From assembly GCA_009801015.1 (NCBI GenBank), contig VHZZ01004448.1:1-32778 (forward strand): 32,778 nt of DNA, read 5' to 3'. Source of the stretch: Silene noctiflora. Lineage: Eukaryota; Streptophyta; Magnoliopsida; Caryophyllales; Caryophyllaceae. Under the pieces are notes generated by a model. The model was given only the letters and a program-made list of their open reading frames with translations, ran no database searches and was not told the DNA's origin. This document shows, one piece after another, positions 19,679 to 29,099 of the stretch (position 1 is its first letter; each line of letters begins with the position of its first letter). The position numbers and the translations under genes were made by a program.

Positions 19679-21926
19679 TTACGAAGAAACCAGCTCACGA
19701 ACATTCATTGGGAACACATATTGTTTGGGGCCATCAAAAGCGATGTCTATGAATAACTGATCAGCTGCTTCGGTCGGATGGTAGAAATCCCAGAAAACAT
19801 GGTCACTTCTGTTGGTACAAAGATTTGATATTGGTATACAAGGGACCTGTGCATTTAGATTTCCTAGTCCACAACACGCAGTTTTCGCTTCCTTGAATCC
19901 TGCACACAAATTTTATGCACGTATAAATTGTTAAGAGACGTCCTTTTCTCCGTAATTCATTTCCTTTTAACGTTCTTTTATGCGTCTTTTTGACAATGAT
20001 TGAGGCATACCGTAGTTAGCAGGCTGTTGAATGAGGTTAAGTAAGACATGGTAGGTGTTGAAGTAAGAATATTGGAAGCCTAGGAGATCTGTTTTAAACT
20101 GCTGCAAAACGGAGAGCAGTCCTTGGTTGTATTTAGACGCCCAAATGTTGGCTTCTTCGTTGCATGCTTCTGTTTTGCTTTTCGCTCTTTGCGCTGGGCT
20201 GCATCCAACTGATGCGACCCCAATTATCACAAATTTCCGAGCCCCCATATCGTATATTTTCTGCCAAAGACACCAAAAACGGGCAGTTTTAGCCACAACT
20301 CACAAGTATAACCTGTGATTTTTTCAGCTACTTCTACTCGTCCTTGTCATTTTGTATCATGGCCTCGTGGGTTGACAGAGTTGACCCAAAACTCCTTTTT
20401 AACACGAAACTTTGACTACCGCCTTTTATACTGACACTTGCTGACTGCCGTGCCTAAAACTTTTTACTAAGAAGATCTAATACGAGAAGTGCCATAAACT
20501 ACGTACTTTGTACTACATAAAAGTGTCGTACCATAAGCACATTAGAGAGGAATACCTTAAGTTGTCCTTTAATAGCTTGAACCATTGAAGCCACAAATTC
20601 TTGAGGAGTAGTTTTCTTCATTTTGTTCGAGGATGATCCAAAGTAACCCAAAATGTCGTTACTTCCGATCACAATCGCAAATATTGATTTTGATAAGAAG
20701 TCACTGGCCTTTGCTTGTCCCGTCTGCTGCAGTATTGTCCCTTGTACAGCCGCATAGTACTCTATTTGCTTGTTCATCGGTATCGACTGACGCTAGAGAT
20801 ATAATAAATTTTAAGTCAGTAGTTTATTCATTTAGCGGGGGTAGCTCAGTTGGGAGAGCGTCAGATTGAAGATCTGAAGGTCGCGTGTTCGATCTACGCT
20901 CACCGCAATTTTTGTCTAAAATATGTTTTTTTTAAAACACGTGGGTCCCTTTTGCAATTTTTGTCCAAAATATGTATTTTTTTTTTCACATTGGACTAAC
21001 ATTTGTTGGTGCCACACACATATAGAAGATGCTAAGAATGTGGGAAATGGAAGACATAGAAAAGAAGCATACCAAAAGTTGATCATCAGCATCAAAGATA
21101 CCAGCACCACCAGATGCGAAGCTTACTCCACTTGAAAAGTTATTGCTTTTTGTGTGCATCAGTAATAGATACGGTGACGAAGACAACACCCCCAACTTTT
21201 CAGCTGTTACATACATTTTAATCTTATTTTTCTTAAAATGCATAGAGTACATGATACATCTGACCAATAATTAATTATATTAGCCAAGGCATACAAAAGA
21301 GTTTAACTTTTTAAATTGTTCACAAATTCATACGTTAAAAAATCGATAATTCATCCTATTCAATGGAATCATACCATTTGTAAACAAAAGGTACAAAGTA
21401 TATTAATGTTTAATCGATGAATTAACTGAAAAGTGTTTGATTGCTTTCGTATGTAGGAATCTCTGATCGCTAAAGAAAAATGACTATTATACATTGAGTC
21501 ATTTGATCATATTTTTCGTATCGCGGTATCAATAGATAGTGTACGTAATAAGCACTATCCTAAGAAATCTCACGTATGGAAATTAAAGCAGATGTGTTGG
21601 TTAGGTCACTTATTAGCATGGTCCTAAGAAATCTATAGATAGTGTAATAGCACGACGGGTTATTGGCTATAAAGAGTTTGTGAACAAAAGGACTGCTCTT
21701 TAATTGTTAAAAGGTAAAGATGTAAGATGCATAATACATGCTCCCCACATGGACTGCTCTTTAATTTTAGGGTTATTTAATGACAATAATCCAACATAAT
21801 CCTCTCCTTCCTCATTTAATCCATCCTATTAATTATCCCATATTAATCTTATCTTTGCTATCATTTATCTTATTTTAGACCAACTTTTATGTTTACTTGT
21901 AGTAAGCGGTTATTCTTACTTATTAG

Positions 21927-21974
<48 letters not shown>

Positions 21975-24080
21975 CTTCATCTTCCTGGTTCTTCCTCCCT
22001 TCATCTTCAACCTTATTTTTATCTTCTTCACTTTATTCACTACCATGGCTGCAAAATCACCCAACACCAATTTGACCACCATTTCCCAAAACAGCCAATT
22101 ATAACCATTACCTAAAGCCTAGATTCGACCTCCATGCTAACAACCACTCTCCTCTAATGACCCTACACCAAATGACCCACTCACCACCGCCTTACGAATC
22201 CTCACGGTCCTACACCACCACCACCACCACCACCAGCCACCCTAACATGAATATACTACGCAGATCATCACCCCAATTTCAACCATTAAATTCGCACACA
22301 CATCATACCATTTAAAAACATCTTATACACCACAAGTACCAAAGCCCCCGCCCACAACTCTTACGCACCACACCTTCAAGCCATCATCATTCACCACCAA
22401 CAAAAGCACAATTTTCAACTAGCGAGCCCTTTTCATCAATCAAACATCATCATCATTCACACCACCAATAGTAGTGAGAATTTTCGAAAAACCAAGATCC
22501 ATAATTTAATTTCGGGGTAAATTTTAATTTAGGTTTTGGGTGGTTGTGTGATGACGTGTTAATTGGAGAATGAAAATGAAGAAAAAAAGAAATGGATAAA
22601 TGATACTGATAATGAAAGAAGAAGAAGAAATGGAAGATGATAAAGAAGAATTAAGATGATAATGATAATAATTAATCGAGAACAATAAATCTGGGAAAAC
22701 GAAGAAAAAATTGGAGAATGAAAATGAAGAAAGAAGAACTAAAAAAAGATAAAAGAAGGCGTTAAATAAATGGGTGACCTGTTTAACAGGTTGCCCTTCC
22801 AAAAGATCAAAATAAGATAAATGATAGCAAAGATAAGATTAATATGGGATAATCAATAGGATGAATTAAATGGGGAAGAAGAGGCTTAGGTTGGATTATT
22901 GTCATTAAATAACCCTTAATTTTATTGTTTATTTTCAAATTTTAATACTTGTAAACTTTCTTAATTTCTCATGCCTTTAATTTCCCTCCATTTATTTTCT
23001 CTGTGGTTACAAATGAGTCACACAAAAGAAGATAACGAGAATAAATAAAGGTATAATATACGAGAATAAATAATAAAGGGTTATATACTTATATATGTGA
23101 TTCTTCACCATAAGTTCCTAATAAACTACTCCTACGCAAAAGTTTAAAGATTCCGAGTTAGAATTGTCAAAGTTATTCATATCTTCTTAATTAAAATAAC
23201 AATTCATTTTGAGTGAACGATTTCCTTTTATTTTATTAAAATTCATTTGTTATGTCTCACCTCAAACGAGATTGACTAGAACATATTTTCATCTTTTTGT
23301 TGTCCATTCCACCAATCGCAAAGTGATGAGAGCATGTAATAATCTTAATAAAGTCACAAAGTCCTAAGTCACAGCACATGAACCTTGTATAAATTAGGAC
23401 CATTACCCCAAATATTGTTTCAATAAATCTCAATTTTTAATATTCTTAAATTGTTTCATAGAGCATGAGCCATGTTATCAATAACATCTAGATTCTACGT
23501 ATTTCATTGATATTTTAGCAAGTCTCCTTTAAGCTTAAAACTGATAATTCCGTCGTAAATAAAATTTTGGGTTGATATTTTTATGCAAATATTGAAGACG
23601 TTAGCCTAATTCAAGACTTCATCCGCGCGTAAGTTTTCCTTAAGAATTTATCATGCATTAATATCATCATGTTTATATAAGTACTTTTAGTTTGATTATA
23701 TAGAAACAGAGATTATAATCAGTGGCAGACGGAGTCAGGAATTGAACCCGGTGAGGGAGAAAAAATTCAACGGGAGTGAACGTGTAATAGTATATGGGAA
23801 ACTCGAAAAAATTTAGAAAATTATAGCTAAAACTTTTGCGATTTTCATCTGTCAGCGGGGACGAACGCTTTTACTAGCCCCCGCTCCACTACTAATTATA
23901 ATAGTGGTATATATGACCAGACGTCCACAGCAACGAACCACAACACGTACGTACGTGAGTAAACACTAAACAATACATGCATGGCAAAGAATGCAGTAAC
24001 TTTCAAATAATGTTGAATGTTGCATTCAATCATGTACGTACATATGTAATATGAACAATACAAACTGCTAAATAAACGCA

Positions 24081-24116
<36 letters not shown>

Positions 24117-25903
24117 TATTACTACTACTACTTTAGTCGGCTAGATAATTATTCATGTGTCCAACTCATCATGTCATGCTCACACCTTAAGACAATTTTG
24201 AGTTATTGTGCTAAAAACAAATAATCTTTGGACATTTGCACGAATTTTTAATATCATAAATGGAGAAATAATTTTATGAAATTGCGAAAAAAAAAGAAAG
24301 AAAAAGACCCATTATTGGAATATTCGATTAAGAGAGTTATCCTGAATCGGCCATATTTTCGGAGAAGAAGCTAAGAGAAAACAGTTTTTGAAAAAGCACA
24401 TACTTGCAATAAATAGTGTAAATTAAGTAATTAATTAGATCGTACTCCGTATTAAGTTATACAAGTATTTGCTATTTTGGAATGCGACCATCCCCTTGTA
24501 TTTAATAAAGAAAACTACGTGTTCATTAAGTTATTAATTAGATTGTATTAGGTATCAGTATATCTTTTATTATATCAATAAAACAATTATTCCGATTATG
24601 GAGGTGTACATTTTAAAACCATCCAGGTGATACAAACTCATTTTTCCGCTAATAAAACAACAAAGTACTTCCTAGATCCTTTCAAATAAATTTCATACGT
24701 TTGATTAAAATATGGGAGGTGCTAGGGCGACACCGGGTGTTATCGAAACTCGGTAACACCCTAATAAAAAAATAGGAAAACAATTAAAAATTAAAAAGTT
24801 GTTTCGTTTTTGCGTCAATATCGTAGGGATAATACCGTAATTTACAATCTAAATAAAACTAAACTATATATAATACAGTATTATACAAAAATACATATCA
24901 CAACATACATCTTCATCTTCCTCAAATCATACGTTTATACCAATTACCAAAAAAAATATATTTTTTAATCAATTAATAGAAAAAAGAAATACGCAACGGT
25001 GTTTAGAATTATTGAATGTTTTACTTTGATTTNAGTGAGTTAATTTACATCATTGTAAAACTTGATTTGTTTAGTACGGAGTATTGATACATGTTATTAG
25101 TTCATATCTTCTTGCTTGTAAATTAAACTGATGCTGGCCCTCTTTTGCACGACCCACCAGAAGAATTAGCCTATTATTCATGTAAATGGTGAATGATTAA
25201 GAGAAGTAGAGCTTATTTTATGAAATTGGAAAGAGATGACTTGATCATATTAAGAGGGAGAATTGTTCATATTATACAATCTGCAAGTGATAGATGTCCA
25301 TGGAGTATGTACTAACTAAATGCCTACAAAAGTGGCTTGATAACAACCGTAAAATTCTTTTAGTTATTCTCTTTAAAACAAATTTTAATTTAGTTAAATT
25401 AATTATAATACTTGAATTGTCTTAATTACCCTTTATCATTTCACTTTTTAAATTTGAAAATACTTAAGCAATTTACCATTATAGCCCGGGTGTTACTCAA
25501 ATTGAGTAACACCCGGTGTCGCCAACTCATTTTCCTTAAAATATACCCCTTATATGAATAAAAATAGGAATAAAAAGTGTAAAAAATTCACTTGAACAGG
25601 ATCGAGTAGCAAACATAACGAGTAATTACCTAGAAAATCTGCAGCATTCTTGCCATTGCTGAATCGACCCGTAGGCTTATGACTAGGAAAATCGATACCA
25701 TTGTGAGGGAAATCAGCCTTTTCAATGGACAAAGGAAGATGATTGTTGTTTCCAACATCAGCCAATGAGTCTCCAAACATAAACAAAGCTGGTGCTAATT
25801 GTACTTGTGCACTTAATGATTTCATGTTAAACATGAATAAAAATGGAATTAGAAAGTAAATTTTTCTTGCTAATTGCGTGTTTTCCCATAATAGTAGTGC
25901 CAT
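19679..25903 (-). CDS. GDSL esterase/lipase (SGNH hydrolase), five exons, probably secreted
   Basis: Exons on the minus strand: 25630-25903, 21073-21203, 20556-20792, 20011-20260, 19679-19899. All introns are GT-AG, the frame is continuous, and the product is 370 residues, typical for plant GDSL lipases. Residues 1-32 form a hydrophobic signal peptide, suggesting export to the apoplast. Block I FMFGDSLADVGNNN puts the nucleophile at Ser46; block II SGGAGI is at 122-127; block III GSND has Asn180; block V WDFYHP gives Asp335 and His338. All SGNH residues are present, so an active ester hydrolase is expected. Substrates of this family are diverse (cutin-related lipids, phenolic and sugar esters) and cannot be named here. 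The C-terminal region resembles the Arabidopsis At5g55050 type. Intron 1 is 4.4 kb because of inserted elements. The start is the only ATG giving a signal peptide ahead of block I. Confidence 0.93.
20835..20907 (+). tRNA. tRNA-Phe (GAA), within GDSL intron 2 on the opposite strand
   Basis: The 73-nt sequence folds as a cloverleaf: acceptor GCGGGGG with TCACCGC and discriminator A, D-arm GCTCAGTTGGGAGAGC, anticodon loop with GAA, extra loop AGGTC, T-arm GCGTGTTCGATCTACGC. It is nearly identical to the standard plant tRNA-Phe. Three apparent changes are G7 (G-U with 66), T32, and T61, which turns the conserved G53-C61 pair and box B position into G-U. A T5 run at 20909-20913 serves as a Pol III terminator. 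The changes leave some doubt about full activity. Confidence 0.9.
20905..20985. repeat. 49-bp tandem duplication of the tRNA 3' flank
   Basis: GCAATTTTTGTCTAAAATAT at 20905 recurs at 20954 (one change, T to C), each copy followed by TG and then a T/A-rich run. The unit begins with the last bases of the tRNA gene, so the Pol III terminator is duplicated. Confidence 0.7.
21770..22915. mobile_element. MULE-type non-autonomous element with 107-bp inverted repeats, GDSL intron 1
   Basis: The left arm 21770-21876 and right arm 22809-22915 are inverted repeats with about six mismatches in 107 bp by eye. They begin GGGTTATTTAATGACAATAA and end TTTATCTTATTTT. A perfect 9-bp duplication, TTAATTTTA, flanks the element (21761-21769 and 22916-22924), the Mutator hallmark. 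The 930-bp interior has no transposase; it contains a 43-nt poly-T run, CACCAC-rich sequence and GAAGAA-rich sequence. High arm identity and an intact duplication suggest a fairly recent insertion. A short frame, ACCATGGCTGCAAAATC from 22042, could be a captured gene start but is not recognised. Confidence 0.9.
21930..21972. repeat. Poly-T tract
   Basis: 43 consecutive T residues inside the MULE, read as poly-A on the GDSL sense strand. Its length is probably unreliable in an assembly. Confidence 0.9.
22925..24080. other. GDSL intron 1, AT-rich, no recognised gene
   Basis: No coding region or RNA gene was seen. 23722-23885 (GGCAGACGGAGTCAGGAATT ... CTAGCCCCCGCTCC) resembles worn transposon sequence, but no paired ends were found. 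Confidence 0.45.
24081..24132. repeat. (TTA)n microsatellite
   Basis: About 17 trinucleotides, mostly TTA with a few ACT variants at the right end, in GDSL intron 1. Confidence 0.9.
24726..25523. mobile_element. Unclassified foldback-like element with hairpin ends, GDSL intron 1
   Basis: The termini GGCGACACCGGGTGTTA (24726-24742) and TAACACCCGGTGTCGCC (25507-25523) are perfect 17-bp inverted repeats about 800 bp apart. Each end is itself a hairpin: the right one pairs CCGGGTGTTACTCAA with TTGAGTAACACCCGG around a single A (25486-25516); the left pairs GGGTGTTA with TAACACCC (24735-24761). Flanks are weakly similar in inverted orientation (GGGAGGTG, CATTTTCC), so the true ends may lie slightly further out. 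No target duplication or coding region was identified. Confidence 0.65.
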
Positions 25904-25980
25904 CTTTAGTGTTTCTATTATATCCTCTAAAAATAGGGGAATGGAATATGGGTTTCAAGTTAAGGAGTGTTGGGGTTGGG

Positions 25981-25990
25981 ATTTATATAG
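25981..25990 (-). promoter_or_regulatory. Probable TATA box of the GDSL gene
   Basis: On the minus strand CTATATAAAT lies about 78-87 nt before the ATG at 25903, leaving a leader of about 45-55 nt. It is well placed and matches the plant consensus. Confidence 0.6.
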
Positions 25991-25999
25991 CACTAATTT

Positions 26000-27700
26000 A
26001 CTTAAAAGACCTGGTTAAATTCTCGTTTAAAATCGATATATCCGTCTTAATCATATAACGAGTTAAACATATTCATGTGAAAAGTATAAGAAAAAGCAAA
26101 ATATATTGAGAAAACAAAAAATATATCCTATATTTTCATGTGCGATGATATTGACCCGTTTAATTATTAAGTCAAATACCTCCATCACAAAGAAAATTAG
26201 CTGAAAGATATGGACGAGGGTTATATTCTGTGGTGGATCTAGAGAGAATTAGTAATTAAGGACCATATCTTTCTAAATAACGAAAATTTAATGTTTTTGA
26301 TTGAAAATTTTAAATTATTTTTGATGTATGTACCCTAATTCTCAGTTACTATTTAAAAATTATCGTTTTTTTTAATTGGTAAATTCAGACTCCGTCACTT
26401 CAATTATATAGTGTGAAAGCATTTGATGAGATCTAATACATTTGTTTTATTCTCTTTTGTTGACACTACAACTTTCCTTGGTTTTTTTTGTTGGTGTCAC
26501 TAGTACTTTCCTTGGTGACACCACTACTTTCCATGTTATTTTGGTTGTCCCATTAAGTGGATTACAAGATGTTCCATGATCTTGAGGATGATGAGGTGTT
26601 CGGTGAAACTTCATTTTTGCAAGTCATTATATAATAGATAAGTTAGAAAATTACGAAGTGATTTGTGTTTAGAAGTTATAGTTACTTGTAAATTTGTACA
26701 ATTAATTATGTGGATGCTTAGCAAGAGACATAGACAACTCCATTAATTTAGGATGTAGTTATCACTACATCCGAGTAAGTAAAATTCTCTATTTTTATTC
26801 AGCTCCGATGTCCTATTTTCTCCTAGGAAAAAAAGTGCACTTATTCTTATATAAAATCATCTTACATAAATACTCCGAATTATGTAAGAAGAAAAAAAAA
26901 TTAATTCCCCTTACTACTAAGAGAATAAAAATTCTTAATTTTTCCCTTCAAAAGGAATCTGCTTAAATAAGGAAACAATAATTTATTTGTATTAAATTAA
27001 TTTCTTTTAACTAATCTATAATCTTTTAATAATTATAATCTTTTGTTTAACTAAATTATAATCATTTCATTAAATAAAAAAAGTGGTATAAATCTAAACA
27101 TTAGTATATGAAAAACTATAAATTGAAATTATTAGATTCGTATAAAAAAAATTTACCACGTACTTAATTCGTATAAAAAAAAATTATGAACTAACATTAT
27201 TAATTTCGTGACAAAAAAATTCTATAAAACTATTTGAGAAGATTTATAAATCGAAATTATTTATTTTGTGGTAAAAAATTTCATTAAAATACACATTTTA
27301 TGACTTAATTCTTTTGATTAGTTTTGCATTTCAATTTTTTTATCCTGATTAAAATATGAAAAATTAATAATGTGTCAATTTCAAATCTATAAATAATACA
27401 ATATAAACTAAATAATCTAGAAATACTAATTGATCTAGAAATACCGCGCAAGCATGCACGAGATTTATAATAGTTCAATATTACACAAATAATAGTGGCC
27501 CATTTGAACAAAAAGTAACGTATTAGTACGACCGATCATATCCGAAGGAAACGGATTCAAACCTCTCCTAGAATAGTTTTTCCATTTGAATCTATTTTAC
27601 AAACTTGTTAAATAAGGCCGTATGATTAGTTGTTAGAAGACAATTTTAATTTGGCCTTTCAATGTAGACGTCTTGGGAATTCATAGATTGCATATCATGA
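26000..27700. other. AT-rich region upstream of the GDSL gene, no gene recognised
   Basis: Only short low-complexity ORFs occur. 26455-26540 has loose repeats of CACTAGTACTTTCCTTGG. 27110-27290 repeats a TTCGTATAAAAAAAATT / AAATTATT motif. Nothing suggests a transcript. Confidence 0.5.
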
Positions 27701-28030
27701 TGCTCAACCAAAAATTGCATGAACCTAAGAATCACAATTAGCAACAATACAAATATCTGCCTGTTCATACTAGATTTCCAAATTGGCGGCATGGTGGATT
27801 TGAGATGTTCATGTTACTCTCTCCCCTTACTAATAATAGGAATATTTATAATAGTTTGGCCTCAACCATCACCTTATGGTATCAGAGCCAGTGTGACCGA
27901 AGGTCACGGGTTCGAATCCTGACAACCTCAGAACTCCTCAAAAACTCACGAAGTGGAACCTTAGCACATAGTACGGGGACCATCACCTTAAGGTTTTGGT
28001 TGAGTTGGTTCATCTATCACTATTCATAGT
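27700..28030 (+). repeat. TRIM- or SINE-like repeat with TGGTATCAGAGCC site
   Basis: TGGTATCAGAGCC at 27877-27889 matches the primer-binding site complementary to initiator tRNA-Met used by many small plant LTR elements. GGTTCGAATCC at 27909-27919 is a perfect Pol III box B. ACCATCACCTTA occurs just before the first site and again 110 bp later (about 27979), and CTCAACCAAAA at 27703 is mirrored by TTTTGGTTGAG near 27993. The mix fits a TRIM remnant or a tRNA-derived SINE; I cannot decide between them. Confidence 0.45.
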
Positions 28031-28388
28031 CCCCTCTCTGCTCGTCAATAGTTTACACTACCCTACTTAAGGTACATCAGTCAATACTTTACAATTTTCG
28101 TTTTTAGTAAATAAAGTGGATAGAATCAATAATTTGATGCCGTCCCATTCAAGATAAATGAAAACAAAAATCAAAGTGATTGCCAAAACTTGATAATGTG
28201 GTGCAAAATTGACAGCATGCTAGTTTCAACGCGTACATACATATTGGCGCACTAAGCCTACGGCTCCAAGCGACTGGATCAATGTAAACGGACACCATAC
28301 GGTAATGTTCGCTTATTGTCTTCTCAATGAGGTATGGATCTAGTGCATTGCCCCCACACGGGATAAGACCAAAACAAAGGTACGGATC

Positions 28389-28755
28389 TAGAGCTGGCAA
28401 AAGTTGACCCGATCCGTCCGAAACTCGACCCATATATAGAACCCGAAAGTTGGGTGAAGCGAAACCGACCCGAGATGAGGCTAACCCGATAACCAATAAT
28501 AGTCTTATTTTTTCCAACTCGAACACGACCCGACCCATAACCCGATATTGACTCAACCCAATGGATGATCTGATAATAAACTAGGTTAATAATGGTGTAT
28601 ATACGACCAAATTGACATTTATTTTAATTATTTTCACTACCTAAACATTGTTTAAATGTAAAATTACCAAACAAAAACTAAATATATAAGATAAAATATA
28701 TGCTGATAACCTGACCCAGTACTGACCCACTAATGACCCGACTTGCCACCAGCTA
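28389..28755. mobile_element. ACCCG-rich hAT-like repeat fragment
   Basis: It starts TAGAGCTGGCAAAAGTTGAC and ends GACTTGCCACCAGCTA (reverse complement TAGCTGGTGGCAAGTC), a hAT-like TAG...CTA pair. Both subterminal zones are dense in GACCCG and AACCCG words, as in the intron 24 element. The flanks show no target duplication. TTAATAATGGTGTATATA occurs inside (about 28587) and again just outside (about 28765), a sign of rearrangement. Confidence 0.4.
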
Positions 28756-28785
28756 AAATATATGTTAATAATGGTGTATATAGGA

Positions 28786-28952
28786 TTCTCAAAACCTTCT
28801 TGTCGTATACCCTCCCCTACTATAGATTCTTCTACTATAGAGGCTTTAGTTATCCCTTTTCTCCTTATTAGTGAGTTAAGCCTTCTTGCGGTTCCGTCAA
28901 TCTCAAGATCTATCTCTTGAACCGGATGTCCTCTACGAGATCGTCTACTCAT
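28786..28952 (-). pseudogene. Truncated gag start of the Athila-like element
   Basis: About 55 residues starting MSRRSRRGHPVQEIDLEI, a basic N-terminus with an EID...RRLNSLIRRK stretch similar in style to Athila gag starts. A slightly longer frame starts at 28970, but the inner ATG fits the family better. The similarity stops near 28786, where repeat sequence takes over, so the gene is broken. The identification rests mainly on the neighbouring primer site and LTR. Confidence 0.5.
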
Positions 28953-29072
28953 GCAAGTTAGCCTACACACTCAAGTAAAGAGTTAGTAACAAAGGTGGCA
29001 CACCAAGGTACGCAAACAGAACAATTGACCTAGTATAGACAAAACTAGAATTAACTAATTAATATGAAAATT

Positions 29073-29093
29073 GGCTACCCGACAACGGCGCCA
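29073..29093 (-). promoter_or_regulatory. Primer-binding site, tRNA-Asp type
   Basis: Minus strand TGGCGCCGTTGTCGGGTA matches the complement of the 3' end of plant tRNA-Asp (TGGCGCCGTTGCCGG) except for one internal base. It sits 6 nt from the LTR end, where reverse transcription would start. Confidence 0.8.
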
Positions 29094-29099
29094 AAAACA

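Noticed and set aside
20633-20869. ORF ending GGSSVGRASD
   Set aside because: The C-terminal peptide is the familiar false translation of a tRNA D-arm/acceptor region; the rest is antisense to a GDSL exon.
21889-22104. ORF with a poly-phenylalanine stretch
   Set aside because: It is produced by the 43-nt poly-T tract inside the MULE.
22524-22802. 92-residue minus-strand ORF rich in F, S and Y
   Set aside because: Low-complexity translation of GAAGAA-rich MULE interior, with no gene signal.
26455-26640. Repeated CTTTCCTTGG / GACACCACTAC words suggesting an element
   Set aside because: No paired termini or target duplication could be found, and copies are too short and irregular.
28149-28556. 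135-residue minus-strand ORF
   Set aside because: Its first part is the translation of the ACCCG-rich repeat and the rest has no recognisable domain; this is repeat read-through.
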